Source: Campylobacter lanienae NCTC 13004 (GTDB taxonomy: Bacteria; Campylobacterota; Campylobacteria; Campylobacterales; Campylobacteraceae). From it: a DNA stretch of 64,000 nt. This document shows, one piece after another, positions 24,841-34,645 of the stretch. How positions within the stretch are numbered: the first letter of the stretch is position 1; each line of letters opens with the position of its first letter. A program made the position numbers and the translations under genes. The DNA lies in contig NZ_CP015578.1 in the NCBI RefSeq assembly GCF_002139935.1, positions 1,240,001 through 1,304,000 on the forward strand. Reading direction: 5' to 3'. The notes under the pieces were generated by a model. That model saw only the letters and a program-made list of their open reading frames with translations, was not told the DNA's origin and did no database searches.

Positions 24841-25836
24841 TTAATATTTCAAAAAATAGTCTTGAATTTGGCTAATATCATCTGTTTTAATCAAAGATAA
24901 CATAAGCAAAACTCTAGCTTTTTGCGGATTTAGCTCTTCAGCACTGATAAAGCCAAGAGATTTTTTCTCACTATTTAAAGCGACTCGCCCTTGCGAAATT
25001 CGTGAGCTTACAACGACTTTAAGCCCTTGGCTTATCAGCTCTTTTAGGGCTTTTTCGTGATCTTCGTGGATACTTCCAGCGCCACTTCCAGCTATTACTA
25101 ACCCCTTTGTCCCATTAGCAAAAAGCGCCTTAGCCGCTACGGCGTTGCCATCATTTGAGTAGCTATACAAGATATCTACCTTTGGTAAATTTGATATTTG
25201 GCTTATATCAAATGGGGTGTTTGTGGTGTGAGCTTTGGTAATGGCACTATAAAAATAGGCCTTGCCATCTACCATATAGCCCAAATCACCAAAATCAGGC
25301 GATGAAAAGGCGTCTAAATTTAGGGTATGAGTTTTTGTTACACCCCTAGCGCTTAGGATTTTATCATTCATTGTTACCATAACGCCTTTAAATTTAGACT
25401 CTTTATTGGCTGCTAAGGCTACTGCGTTATATAGATTTTTAGCCCCATCAGAGCTTACGCTATTTGATGGTCTCATAGCACCTACTAAAATCACAGGCTT
25501 ATGGCTTTTGATAGTTAAGTGTAAAAAATAGGCCGTCTCTTCCATAGTGTCAGTCCCGTGAGTTATCACAACTCCATCAAAATCACTATCTAAAATTTGG
25601 TTAATCTCTTTAGCAAGTTTAAGCCAAATTTCATCACGCATATTAGCGCTATCGATATTTGAAATTTGCTTGGTAGTTATGGTGGCTAGATCTTCAATCC
25701 CCTTAACTCCACTAATCAAATTCTCAACACTCAAACCCCCAACACTATATCCAGTAGTAGCAACGCAATCTTCAATGCTACTAACAATTGTCCCACCAGT
25801 GGCTAAAATAGCGATTTTTGGCTTTGCTTGCGCCAT
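24841..25836 (-). CDS. L-asparaginase
   Basis: 331 residues. Catalytic threonines are in ILATGGTIVSS and VVITHGTDTMEETAYF, with GAMRPSNSVSSDG following, all typical of bacterial asparaginases. TAGGAG lies 5 bases before the ATG, and the start MAQAKPKIAIL has no signal peptide, so this form should be cytoplasmic, unlike the secreted type II enzymes reported in some campylobacters. It hydrolyses Asn (and possibly Gln) to Asp and ammonia, feeding amino-acid catabolism. Monocistronic by spacing. Confidence 0.93.
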   Translation of the reverse strand: MAQAKPKIAILATGGTIVSSIEDCVATTGYSVGGLSVENLISGVKGIEDLATITTKQISNIDSANMRDEIWLKLAKEINQILDSDFDGVVITHGTDTMEETAYFLHLTIKSHKPVILVGAMRPSNSVSSDGAKNLYNAVALAANKESKFKGVMVTMNDKILSARGVTKTHTLNLDAFSSPDFGDLGYMVDGKAYFYSAITKAHTTNTPFDISQISNLPKVDILYSYSNDGNAVAAKALFANGTKGLVIAGSGAGSIHEDHEKALKELISQGLKVVVSSRISQGRVALNSEKKSLGFISAEELNPQKARVLLMLSLIKTDDISQIQDYFLKY

Positions 25837-25895
25837 ATCAGCTCCTATAAAATAGATATAAAAATAACAATAGCTCTCTAAATTTCACCCTTTAA

Positions 25896-26789
25896 TCACC
25901 TTTGATAAGCGACCAAAATCCCAGCTCCTATAATCATTATAATCCCCAAAAACGCCAAAGAACTAGGCAAAGAATCACCCAAAATTAACCCAAAAATCAT
26001 ACTAAAAACTACATCACTATAACCTACTGCTGCGACTACGCCGGCTTTTTTGCTTGCTGCGTAAGCTTTGGTAAGATAAATTTGAAATGCCGTAGCCAAT
26101 AATCCCATAATAACTATCATAACCCAACCATTTAAGCTAGGCATCACAAATGGACTAATCAAAAAATCCAAATTTGGCCTATAATAAAAACTCCCAACAA
26201 TCATGGATAAAAGCGGCATAGCACTCCCACAAATCATAAAAGACAAAACAATCGCCCTAGTATCATAATGCTTTCTAAGCCCCCTAATGCTCGTATATGC
26301 CATCGCCGCACCAATACCGCTAATCAATCCTATATACTCATCTTTACTAACTCCAAGAGTCGGCTCAACAATAAATAAAATTCCAATAAACCCAATAAAA
26401 ATAGCAAACCAACTAAGATAATTAAGTCTCTCTTTAAATAAAAAAGCCGCAAAAAGTGCGGTAAAAATCGGACTAGTTTTAGAAAATGTAAAAGCTGTAG
26501 CCAAATCTATATGAGCAATATTATAAAAAAACGCATATAGCCCGATAGTGCCTATAATGCCACGAAATGCCAAGAGCCAAAATTTGCCCCCAGTTTGATG
26601 AAGTGGCTTTTTATATATCATCAAGATGATGAGAAATAACCCTATGATATTACGGAAAAATACAATCTCAATAGAGTTAAGCTCACTGCTTAAAAGCTTA
26701 GATAAAGCCCCAGTCCCAGCAAAAAGCATAGAGGCAATAAGCATATAATATATACCTAAATGTCGGATTAAAAATTTATTATAACTCAT
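25896..26789 (-). CDS. EamA/DMT-family transporter
   Basis: 297 residues, about ten membrane segments in two EamA repeats, each starting with a short conserved helix (MLIASMLFAGTGALSKLLS; GLISGIGAAMAYTSIRGL). EFFRNIIGL-like wording appears as EIVFFRNIIGLFLI. Such proteins export or import small metabolites such as amino acids or S-adenosylmethionine-type compounds; the substrate is not predictable. It lies between nifJ and asparaginase on the same strand, with no overlap to either. Confidence 0.88.
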   Translation of the reverse strand: MSYNKFLIRHLGIYYMLIASMLFAGTGALSKLLSSELNSIEIVFFRNIIGLFLIILMIYKKPLHQTGGKFWLLAFRGIIGTIGLYAFFYNIAHIDLATAFTFSKTSPIFTALFAAFLFKERLNYLSWFAIFIGFIGILFIVEPTLGVSKDEYIGLISGIGAAMAYTSIRGLRKHYDTRAIVLSFMICGSAMPLLSMIVGSFYYRPNLDFLISPFVMPSLNGWVMIVIMGLLATAFQIYLTKAYAASKKAGVVAAVGYSDVVFSMIFGLILGDSLPSSLAFLGIIMIIGAGILVAYQR

Positions 26790-26905
26790 TTTTTGACTTG
26801 TGAATTTGAATTTAATTTAGTTTGTAATATTAATATAATTTACTGAATTTAAAATAAATATTTAAAAAATTTATAAATTTTTAGATAAAAAATAGAGATT
26901 TTAAA

Positions 26906-26933
26906 ATGCCACGGAAGAGCAGATCCGTGGCAT
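26906..26933 (-). terminator. Terminator of nifJ
   Basis: Perfect 10-base arms ATGCCACGGA / TCCGTGGCAT with an 8-base loop about 80 bases past the nifJ stop. A short T-run follows on the minus strand. Confidence 0.7.
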
Positions 26934-27012
26934 AAAAAAGGAGTAAAAACAAATCAGTTAATAGTAAAATTATATAACTGATTTGGTAAATACTCAGCCA
27001 AGAGAGTTAAAT

Positions 27013-30000
27013 TTAATTTAACTCATCGCTATAATCAGCTGCGGCTAAGCGTTTTAATTGTCTATATCGTCGCTTAGCGTCGTTTAGGTTTTTAGCAAAT
27101 AGCTCATCTGCGTGACTAGGATTGATCTTTTTAAGCGAGTTATAACGAACTTCGTTTAATAAAAACTCTTCATATCTATCCCAATTAGGCTCTTTGGATG
27201 TAATTTTAAGCGGATTTTTGCCTTGAGCTAATAGACTTGGATCATAGATATATGTAGGCCAATATCCACAAGCTGTGGCTAACTCCGCTTGCTCTCCTGA
27301 CATAGTAAGGCCACCTTTGATACCATGAGCTATACATGGAGAATAGGCTATTATAAGACTTGGGCCATCATATTCTTCAGCTGCGGTGATAGCTTTTATC
27401 ACATTTGCTTGACTAGCGTTTAGATTGATTTGGGCTACAAAGATATTACCATAAGTCATTGAAATTTGGCCTAAATCTTTCTTTTGGACTGCTTTGCCAC
27501 TAGCGCTAAATTGTGCTACTGAGCCACTTCGGCTAGATTTTGAGCTTTGGCCACCTGTGTTTGAATAAACCTCTGTATCAAGGACTAAAACATTGACATT
27601 TTCACCACTTGCTAATACATGATCCAAACCGCCATATCCGATATCATAAGCCCAGCCATCGCCACCAATGATCCATTGTGATTTTTTAGCTATGTATTGT
27701 TTAAGGCTTAAAAGCTCTTTTGCCCCTTCGAAATTTGAATTTGCTTCAAGTAGTGGGACTAAGGTATCTCTAATATTTTGGGTAGCTATTCTATCATTTT
27801 TATTAGCTAACCAGTCATTATATAGCGCTGCTATAGCATTTGGGGATTTGTCTTTGGTATTTAGCATTATGCTCTCTACTCTATTGCGGATAGTTTGCAT
27901 AGCTATCTCCATACCCATACCAAACTCGGCATTATCTTCAAATAGCGAATTCGCCCATGCTACGCCGTTGCCTGTTTTATTAGATTTTCTATATGGTGAT
28001 GATGGTGCTGACCCGCCATAAATAGAGCTACAACCAGTCGCATTAGCTATCATTAATTGCTCGCCAAATAGCCTTGTAACTAGCGTGATATATGGCGTTT
28101 CACCACATCCTGGACATGCGCCGTGGAATTCAAATAAAGGTTGAGCAAAGCCAGAGCCTTTGACGCTTTGTTTGTTCATTAAATCATCTTTATAGACAAC
28201 TTTTTTAAATAGATAATCTGCGTTTTCTTGTTCGCCTTTTTCTATTTCGCCATTTAGCGGCACCATTACTAGGGATTTTTCTTTGCTTGGGCACTCATGG
28301 GCACATAGCTCACAACCGGTACAATCTAATGGGCTTACTTGAATTTTGTATTTTAATCCTGTTAGCTCTTTGCCTTTAGCGTTGATCGCTCTATCTTTGA
28401 CACCTTGTGGGGCATTTGCCATCTCATTTTCATCTATCAAAAACGGCCTAATAACAGCATGTGGGCATACAAAAGCACATTGATTACACTGGATACAATT
28501 CTCCTCTATCCATTTTGGCACCATCACACCTACGCCACGCTTTTCAAATTCAGTAGTCCCAGACTCAAAAGAGCCATCTTCATACCCTACAAAGGCTGAA
28601 ACAGGCAAATAATCCCCACGAGCAGCATTCATAGGTTTAGCGATATTTTCTACAAAATCACTACCTTTATATTTATCCTCTTTTATATCATCGCTTAAAT
28701 TTATCCAGCTTGGATCAATATCTATTTTGACTAACTCACTAGCACCCTCATCGATGGCTTTGTAGTTCATCTCTACAATTTTATCACCTTTTTTGTGATA
28801 GGTTTTGTAGGCGTATTCTTTCATATATTTTCGCGCTTCTTCATAGTCAATTATACCTGAAAGCTTGAAAAATGCCGATTGCATAATGGTATTTGTGCGA
28901 TTTCCTAGGCCTATTTCATAGGCTAATTTTGTAGCATTTAGTATATAGAAATTCGCATTTTTTTGCGCTAAAATGCGTTTAACTCTATTTGGGATTTTCT
29001 CTATTGTTTTTTGAGCATCCCAAATGGAATTTAACAAAAATGTCCCCCCATCTCTTAAACCATCTACAACATCATAAATATCCAAATACGCCGCCACAGA
29101 ACAGGCTATAAAATGCGGATTTGATACTAGATATGTAGAGCGGATAGGATTTTTGCCAAATCTTAGATGGCTTCTAGTATAGCCGCCGGATTTTTTGCTA
29201 TCGTAAGCAAAATATGCTTGAGCATATAGATCTGTTTTATCGCCGATAATTTTGATTGAGTTTTTATTTGCTCCAACCGTACCATCAGCTCCAAGCCCAT
29301 AAAATAAACACTCTATACAATCTTCATCACTTAGTGAAATTTTATCTCCTACTGCTAGTGAAGTAAATGAGACATCATCTACTATACCAACTGTAAATCC
29401 ATCTTTAGGCGTAGGTGAATTTAAATTTTCATATACTGCTAACATTTGAGCTGGATCGACATCTTTTGAGCTTAGGCCATATCTTCCACCTACTATAATC
29501 GGGGCATTCTCTTTGCCATAATATGCGGATTTGATATCTAAATATAGTGGCTCACCAAGGCTTCCTGGCTCTTTGGTGCGGTCTAAAACGGCTATCTTTT
29601 CTACTGATTTAGGCATCACATCAAACATATATTTAATGCTAAATGGTCTATATAGATGGACTTTTAGCACGCCTACTTTTTCGCCTTTGGAATTTAGATA
29701 ATCCACAACTTCTTCAAGCGTTTGAGTAACTGAACCCATCGCTACAATCACTCTAGTGGCATCTTTAGCGCCATAATATACAAATGGTGCGTAATTTCTA
29801 CTAGTAACCTTAGATATCTCACTCATATAATAAGCCACAATATCAGGGATAGCATCATAAAATTTGTTTGTTAGCTCCCTAGTTTGAAAATATATATCAT
29901 CATTTTGAGCCGTTCCTCTGATTTTTGGATTTTCGGGATTCATAGATGTGCGTCTAAACTCTTCAACTGCCTCTTTATCAAGCAATCTATCAAATACACT

Positions 30001-30564
30001 ATAATCCATCACTTCGATTTTTTGAATTTCATGGCTAGTTCTAAATCCATCAAAAAAATGTAAAAACGGCACCCTACCTTTAATCGCACTAAGGTGAGCT
30101 ACCCCCGCTAGATCCATAACTTCTTGGACTGACCCAGTAGCAAGCATAGCAAATCCAGTCTGCCTACAAGCGTATATATCTTGATGATCGCCAAAAATTG
30201 ATAAGGCTTGAGCCGCCAAAGATCTAGCTGCGACATGGATCACGCCTGGTAGCATTTGGCCTGCGATTTTATACATATTTGGAATTTTAAGCAATAGCCC
30301 TTGAGCTGCTGTAAATGTAGTAGTTAATGCTCCAGCTTGAAGGCTACCATGTACCGTACCGGCCGCACCGGCTTCGCTTTGCATCTCGACTACTTTAACA
30401 GGCATCCCAAAGAGATTTTTCTTGCCTTCACTTGCCCATATATCCACATAGTCTGCCATAGGTGAGCTAGGCGTAATAGGATATATCCCAGCAACTTCTG
30501 TAAAAGCATAAGAGGCGTAAGCTGCTGCTTCGTTGCCATCCATGGTTTTCATAATTTTGCTCAT
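27013..30564 (-). CDS. nifJ: Pyruvate:ferredoxin/flavodoxin oxidoreductase
   Basis: 1183 residues, the full single-chain PFOR length. Order of domains: pyruvate-binding start (MDGNEAAAYASYAFTEVAGI, ITPSSPMADYVD), middle CoA-related domains, two 4Fe-4S clusters at CIQCNQCAFVCPH (~689) and CTGCELCAHECPS (~746), then the C-terminal TPP domain with CPGCGETPY, GGDGWAYDIGYGGLDH (~968) and SNTGGQSSKSS. It converts pyruvate and CoA to acetyl-CoA, CO2 and reduced flavodoxin or ferredoxin, the main pyruvate route in campylobacters. Oxygen-sensitive clusters fit a microaerophile. GGAAA precedes the ATG; monocistronic. Confidence 0.97.
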   Translation of the reverse strand: MSKIMKTMDGNEAAAYASYAFTEVAGIYPITPSSPMADYVDIWASEGKKNLFGMPVKVVEMQSEAGAAGTVHGSLQAGALTTTFTAAQGLLLKIPNMYKIAGQMLPGVIHVAARSLAAQALSIFGDHQDIYACRQTGFAMLATGSVQEVMDLAGVAHLSAIKGRVPFLHFFDGFRTSHEIQKIEVMDYSVFDRLLDKEAVEEFRRTSMNPENPKIRGTAQNDDIYFQTRELTNKFYDAIPDIVAYYMSEISKVTSRNYAPFVYYGAKDATRVIVAMGSVTQTLEEVVDYLNSKGEKVGVLKVHLYRPFSIKYMFDVMPKSVEKIAVLDRTKEPGSLGEPLYLDIKSAYYGKENAPIIVGGRYGLSSKDVDPAQMLAVYENLNSPTPKDGFTVGIVDDVSFTSLAVGDKISLSDEDCIECLFYGLGADGTVGANKNSIKIIGDKTDLYAQAYFAYDSKKSGGYTRSHLRFGKNPIRSTYLVSNPHFIACSVAAYLDIYDVVDGLRDGGTFLLNSIWDAQKTIEKIPNRVKRILAQKNANFYILNATKLAYEIGLGNRTNTIMQSAFFKLSGIIDYEEARKYMKEYAYKTYHKKGDKIVEMNYKAIDEGASELVKIDIDPSWINLSDDIKEDKYKGSDFVENIAKPMNAARGDYLPVSAFVGYEDGSFESGTTEFEKRGVGVMVPKWIEENCIQCNQCAFVCPHAVIRPFLIDENEMANAPQGVKDRAINAKGKELTGLKYKIQVSPLDCTGCELCAHECPSKEKSLVMVPLNGEIEKGEQENADYLFKKVVYKDDLMNKQSVKGSGFAQPLFEFHGACPGCGETPYITLVTRLFGEQLMIANATGCSSIYGGSAPSSPYRKSNKTGNGVAWANSLFEDNAEFGMGMEIAMQTIRNRVESIMLNTKDKSPNAIAALYNDWLANKNDRIATQNIRDTLVPLLEANSNFEGAKELLSLKQYIAKKSQWIIGGDGWAYDIGYGGLDHVLASGENVNVLVLDTEVYSNTGGQSSKSSRSGSVAQFSASGKAVQKKDLGQISMTYGNIFVAQINLNASQANVIKAITAAEEYDGPSLIIAYSPCIAHGIKGGLTMSGEQAELATACGYWPTYIYDPSLLAQGKNPLKITSKEPNWDRYEEFLLNEVRYNSLKKINPSHADELFAKNLNDAKRRYRQLKRLAAADYSDELN

Positions 30565-30782
30565 ATTTTTCCTTTCTAAGCTTAAATTCTATTTATAAAA
30601 TAAAATTTAAAAACTCATATTGGTTTGATTATTTTCTTTAACTTAAAGTTAGTAATTATATTATAAAAATCTAAAAACTAAGTAAATTATAAATTTTTTT
30701 TTATATAAATTATCAGTTCTATAAATAATACATAGCTCAAAATATGATTTTTCCATAAAATTAATATATAATTAATTAGAAA

Positions 30783-30810
30783 AAATTAGCCAAATTTTTT
30801 TAGCTAATTT
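30783..30810 (-). terminator. Probable terminator after the HAD phosphatase gene
   Basis: On the minus strand AAATTAGC and its complement flank an A-rich loop, followed by a T-run, about 30 bases beyond the stop at 30839. The remaining gap to nifJ (30565-30782) shows no gene. Confidence 0.5.
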
Positions 30811-30838
30811 ATAAGTTTAAACAAAAAATCAATAAATT

Positions 30839-31486
30839 TTATGAATTAGATATCTTGATATACTCTACAGCGCTTAAAGTATCTAAGCAGACATAATCGC
30901 AGATTGACTCTAAATTCTCTCTACTCTCATATCCACAAGTTACGCCAATACTGACAATACCGGCACTCTTAGCCGCTTTAGCATCCATTGGAGTATCGCC
31001 TATCATATAGCTTTTTGGACTCTTGCCAATCACTTCTAAAGCCTTTAGAATCGGCTCAGGATTTGGCTTTGGATGGGTTACATCATCTCGCCCTATAACA
31101 ACGCTAAAATATTTTAAAATTCCTAAGTTTTCAAGCAAATTTTTAGAATATAAAGAGGTTTTTGTGGTTACTACTCCTAAATTCGCAAATTCACTAGCCT
31201 TGCTAACTGCTTCAAATCCACCGGGTAAAAGAGTGGTTTGTGCTAGGTAGTTTTGTCTATAATCATCTTTGTAAATAGCGATAAAATCAGCTATCAAATG
31301 CTCTTTAACTCCAAGTGAGCCAAACATATACTCCAAAGGATGTCCCACTAATGAGCAAATTTGAGCCTTTGTAGGCTCGGTGAAATTATGGCTCCTAAAA
31401 GCCTTATAAAATCCATTTACGATAGCTTCAGTAGAGTCAATAAGTGTCCCATCAAGATCAAATAAAATAGTAGGTTTATTTATCAT
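30839..31486 (-). CDS. HAD-superfamily phosphatase (phosphoglycolate phosphatase-like)
   Basis: 215 residues from MINKPTILFDLDGTLIDST, preferred over a start six codons earlier because it gives the normal HAD opening and has a GAGAG site upstream. Motif I DLDGT, motif II threonine in VVTTKTSLYS, motif III and IV in HPKPNPEPILKAL and YMIGDTPMDAKAAKSAG. The helical cap between residues ~15 and 80 is typical of Gph/PpaX-type enzymes. Likely a phosphoglycolate or pyrophosphate phosphatase; substrate unproven. It overlaps the mscS gene by 11 bases. Confidence 0.9.
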   Translation of the reverse strand: MINKPTILFDLDGTLIDSTEAIVNGFYKAFRSHNFTEPTKAQICSLVGHPLEYMFGSLGVKEHLIADFIAIYKDDYRQNYLAQTTLLPGGFEAVSKASEFANLGVVTTKTSLYSKNLLENLGILKYFSVVIGRDDVTHPKPNPEPILKALEVIGKSPKSYMIGDTPMDAKAAKSAGIVSIGVTCGYESRENLESICDYVCLDTLSAVEYIKISNS

Positions 31487-32315
31487 CTTCGCTCTCTTTC
31501 TCATATATATGATGCGTTACAAGTTGCGGATATGGGATACTAATCCCAGCTTCGTCAAATGCCATTTTAACGCCTTCTAGCATAGCTGACTGCGTGGCGC
31601 TATAATTTTCATTAAGCACCCAAAATCTAACTAATATATCAATGCTGTGAGCCCCAAGAGCACTTACTAATACGCTAGGTGCGGGCTCTTTTAGGATTAA
31701 CTCATTTTGATTTGCGATATTTAAGATTATATCCTTAGCTAATCTTAAATCATCTTTATAATCCACACTAAAAAGTAGCTCAACTCGCCTTGTTGGTGTT
31801 AGTGAGAAATTTATAATTTTGCTATTTATGACCTGTTTATTTGGGATAATGACGCTTTTGCCATCGCCAGTTATTAGACATATACTAAATAAATTTAACT
31901 CACTCGCTACGCCGTTATATCCGCCAATATCGATATTATCCCCTATCCTAAATGGCCTAAAAAATAGAATCAAAATCCCAGCTCCGATATTGCCAAATGA
32001 ATCTTTAAAGGCCATACCGATACCAAGCCCTATGGCACCAAGCATCGCTACAAATGAGGTCGTATCGATACCAAGATTTGCTAATGCTGCTACAATGACA
32101 ATTATCAAAAATATTGTTTTGGATGAATTTACAATAAAACTAGCTATTAATTTATCTAATTTGGCTTTTTGTATAACTCTTTCTATAACAAGACAAATTC
32201 GCCAAACAACCCACTTGCCAATAAAAAATATAAGTAGTGAAAATATAACTCTAAGGCTATATTTAGCACAAAGTGCCAATATAGCCGTATAATCAAAATC
32301 GGTGATTATCTGCAT
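31476..32315 (-). CDS. Small-conductance mechanosensitive channel (MscS family)
   Basis: 279 residues. Three membrane helices, the pore helix GAIGLGIGMAFKDSFGNIGAG, then the beta domain FFRPFRIGDNIDIGGYNG and VIIPNKQVINSKIINFS. It matches E. coli MscS in length (286). It opens under membrane tension and releases solutes at hypo-osmotic shock. Two bases after ompA, so part of an ompA-mscS-HAD run. Confidence 0.94.
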   Translation of the reverse strand: MQIITDFDYTAILALCAKYSLRVIFSLLIFFIGKWVVWRICLVIERVIQKAKLDKLIASFIVNSSKTIFLIIVIVAALANLGIDTTSFVAMLGAIGLGIGMAFKDSFGNIGAGILILFFRPFRIGDNIDIGGYNGVASELNLFSICLITGDGKSVIIPNKQVINSKIINFSLTPTRRVELLFSVDYKDDLRLAKDIILNIANQNELILKEPAPSVLVSALGAHSIDILVRFWVLNENYSATQSAMLEGVKMAFDEAGISIPYPQLVTHHIYEKESEDDK

Positions 32316-32317
32316 AA

Positions 32318-33328
32318 TTAATTACTAAATTTAGCATCAACACGGCGATTTTGTGCTCTACCCTCTTTGGTTTTGTTTGTAGCGATTGGAGATAACTCAC
32401 CATAGCCTATTGTTTGGATTCTATCTTTGCTTACACCCATATTTATAAGCACATCTGCTACTGCTTTGGCTCTTTTTTCTGATAAAATTTGGTTATATTT
32501 TTCTGAACCTGTAGAATCTGTGTGGCCTTCTAATACAACTTTATACTCGCTATTCATATTTAAAACTTTAGCAACTTCTTCTATTTTAGCTACAAATTTT
32601 GGGCTTAAAGTTGCGCTATCACTTGCGAAATTAGCATGTAAATTTAATCTAATTAATTTTTGACAGCCATTTTCATCAACCACGGCACCTGCTGGGGTAT
32701 TAGGGCATCTATCTTTGCTATTTAACACTCCATCATTATCATCATCGCCATCTACTACTTGTGAAGCGATAGGGGCTTCTTGGGTTATGGTAGGCTCGGA
32801 TTTTTTGGTAGCACCAAAGCTACTAGCAAAACCTAAAGTATATAAAAATGTGCTATCTCCTTCTTTGAAGTTAATAGCATCTCTTGCTTCTAATTTGATA
32901 GCAAAATTATCCACTACTTTAAATTTAACCCCCAAACCAGCTTGACCAAATCCATCATCATTAGCATCATTTGCCTCTTTACTTAGATCTTGATATCCAG
33001 CACCGGCCAAGGCATAAACAGAAAATCTATCGGTTAAAGCAAAATCTTTTACTAAATTTAAATAGTATCTAGCAATTCTTGTATCATAGCCAATTTCTTT
33101 GCCATTTTTGTCTTCAAATGTAGCCTTAGGAGTGTAATCAAAGCCAAGCTCAATTTGACTAAGCCAAGATAGATCTAAATTTCTACCTAATCTTAGACCA
33201 ATTAGCTTTTGATCATCAATACCTTGAGTGCCCTCTGGGTGAGCATATCCACCAACTATGGTTAGTTCATATCTATCACTTGCAAATATCGCTGACGCCG
33301 CACATAATGCTAAAATGATTTTTTTCAT
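32318..33328 (-). CDS. OmpA-family outer membrane protein
   Basis: 336 residues. Signal peptide MKKIILALCAASAIFAS, a beta-barrel of about 165 residues, a linker with a type-3 thrombospondin calcium repeat (DDDNDGVLNSKDRCPNTPAG with paired Cys), and the peptidoglycan-binding OmpA C-domain with LEGHTDSTGSEKYN and LSEKRAKAVADVL. This organisation matches campylobacter CadF-like proteins, but I do not claim adhesin function. It anchors the outer membrane to the wall. Confidence 0.9.
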   Translation of the reverse strand: MKKIILALCAASAIFASDRYELTIVGGYAHPEGTQGIDDQKLIGLRLGRNLDLSWLSQIELGFDYTPKATFEDKNGKEIGYDTRIARYYLNLVKDFALTDRFSVYALAGAGYQDLSKEANDANDDGFGQAGLGVKFKVVDNFAIKLEARDAINFKEGDSTFLYTLGFASSFGATKKSEPTITQEAPIASQVVDGDDDNDGVLNSKDRCPNTPAGAVVDENGCQKLIRLNLHANFASDSATLSPKFVAKIEEVAKVLNMNSEYKVVLEGHTDSTGSEKYNQILSEKRAKAVADVLINMGVSKDRIQTIGYGELSPIATNKTKEGRAQNRRVDAKFSN

Positions 33329-33421
33329 TTTAATTCCTTAAAAAGTGTGATTAAATGTAATGATTAATTTAAGAATAATACATTAAATCGCTTTAAAACA
33401 ATATAAATTTTGTGATTTTGA

Positions 33422-33649
33422 ATGTTTGAGATTTATAAAGATTTGGCTACTCTTTTGGGTGAAAATAACCAAAATGAAATGATCAGAAAACTTAATTTAT
33501 TTTGTAATGCGATTTATGGCTTTTTCGTGATTTATGAAAGTTTAAGAAAAGTAATAAAATGTGGTATCGGAGTTGGATTACAACTCCGAAACTATTACAA
33601 AAAGGAGGTTTATCTGTTGGACATCGGAATTATATGTAATCAATCTTAA
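33422..33649 (+). CDS. Possible small protein upstream of ompA, uncertain
   Basis: 75 codons divergent from ompA. The first ~47 residues (MFEIYKDLATLLGENNQ ... YGFFVIYESLRKVIK) have a protein-like amphipathic pattern. The part after that crosses a hairpin (33567-33589) and a perfect AAGGAGGT site and looks non-coding. No ribosome site precedes the ATG. It may be a gene relic. It lies in a 414-base gap that otherwise holds only AT-rich DNA and the ompA promoter region. Confidence 0.3.
   Translation: MFEIYKDLATLLGENNQNEMIRKLNLFCNAIYGFFVIYESLRKVIKCGIGVGLQLRNYYKKEVYLLDIGIICNQS
33567..33589. other. Perfect hairpin in the ompA-rpsI gap
   Basis: TCGGAGTT and AACTCCGA with a 7-base loop. No T-run follows. 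Twelve bases on is AAGGAGGT, then a TTG-started 10-codon frame ending at 33649. Role unknown. Confidence 0.5.
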
Positions 33650-33706
33650 CTTAATAAAAATTTATTATAAATTTTTGCTAAATAAACAAAATTAAATTTA
33701 AAAAAG

Positions 33707-33732
33707 TTCCAAAAGCCAAAAGACCTTTGGAA
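33707..33732 (-). terminator. Terminator of rplM-rpsI
   Basis: Minus-strand hairpin TTCCAAA...TTTTGGAA followed by CTTTTTTAA, 11 bases after the rpsI stop. Confidence 0.8.
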
Positions 33733-33742
33733 ATATGGAGTA

Positions 33743-34132
33743 TTATCTTTTTGAGAATTGCGGACTTCTTCTTGCTTTTCTGCGGCCATATTTTTTACGC
33801 TCTACAACACGACTATCACGAGTTAGAAGGCCTTGTGGTTTAAGAGCTCCTCTAAATGTTGCGTCGATAGAAGCTAAAGCTCTTGAAATTCCGTGTCTTA
33901 AAGCCTCTGCTTGAGCTGAATACCCACCACCTAAAGTTGTAGCTGTGATATCCATAGAAGTTTCTTGTTTTGTTACTAATAATGGTTGAACTACTTTAAG
34001 CTTTATAGCTTCGTGTCCGCCAAGCCAAGTATTTAGATCCATACCATTTACTGTGATTTTGCCGCTACCTGGTTTTACCCAAACTTTAGCAACTGCTGTT
34101 TTTCTCTTACCTGTTGCGTATGTTGTTGCCAT
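33743..34132 (-). CDS. rpsI: Ribosomal protein uS9
   Basis: 129 residues. It starts [22 protein letters not shown], contains [19 protein letters not shown], and ends in the basic tail [14 protein letters not shown] that reaches the ribosomal P-site tRNA. Two bases after rplM, the universal rplM-rpsI pair. Confidence 0.98.
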   Translation of the reverse strand: MATTYATGKRKTAVAKVWVKPGSGKITVNGMDLNTWLGGHEAIKLKVVQPLLVTKQETSMDITATTLGGGYSAQAEALRHGISRALASIDATFRGALKPQGLLTRDSRVVERKKYGRRKARRSPQFSKR

Positions 34133-34134
34133 TA

Positions 34135-34560
34135 TTATTTTCCTTCTTTAGCTATTTGTGCAGTGTGCGGATGCTCACTACCAGCATAGATTTTTAATTT
34201 TTTAAGCATCTCTTTGCCTAATTTTGTCTTAGGTAGCATACCACGGACTGCTAATTTATAAAGTTTTTCAGGTTTATTAGCTAGTAAATCACCAAATTTT
34301 TCGCTCTTTACGCTACCAAAATAGCCTGAATGTCTGTGATAAAGTTTCTCTTCAGCTTTATTCGCACCTGTGAATTCTGCCTTACTAGCATTGATGATGA
34401 TTACATAATCTCCGCAATCAACATTTGGGCTAAATCCTGGCTTATGTTTGCCACGAAGTAGTGTAGCAGCTTCAGTTAGCAATCTACCAAATCTCTTTCC
34501 AGAAGCATCAAGAACGATCCAATCACGCTTTACTTCATTTGGCTTTGTTATCTTTGTCAT
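34135..34560 (-). CDS. rplM: Ribosomal protein uL13
   Basis: 141 residues with [44 protein letters not shown] and [19 protein letters not shown], all conserved in L13. First gene of the rplM-rpsI operon; an AAGG site precedes the ATG. Confidence 0.98.
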   Translation of the reverse strand: MTKITKPNEVKRDWIVLDASGKRFGRLLTEAATLLRGKHKPGFSPNVDCGDYVIIINASKAEFTGANKAEEKLYHRHSGYFGSVKSEKFGDLLANKPEKLYKLAVRGMLPKTKLGKEMLKKLKIYAGSEHPHTAQIAKEGK

Positions 34561-34645
34561 AATCTTGCCTTTTATATAATTAATTTAAGAGTGAAATTAT
34601 AGCGAGACTAGTTTAAAAATAGCTGAATTTAAGAAAATTTTTATA

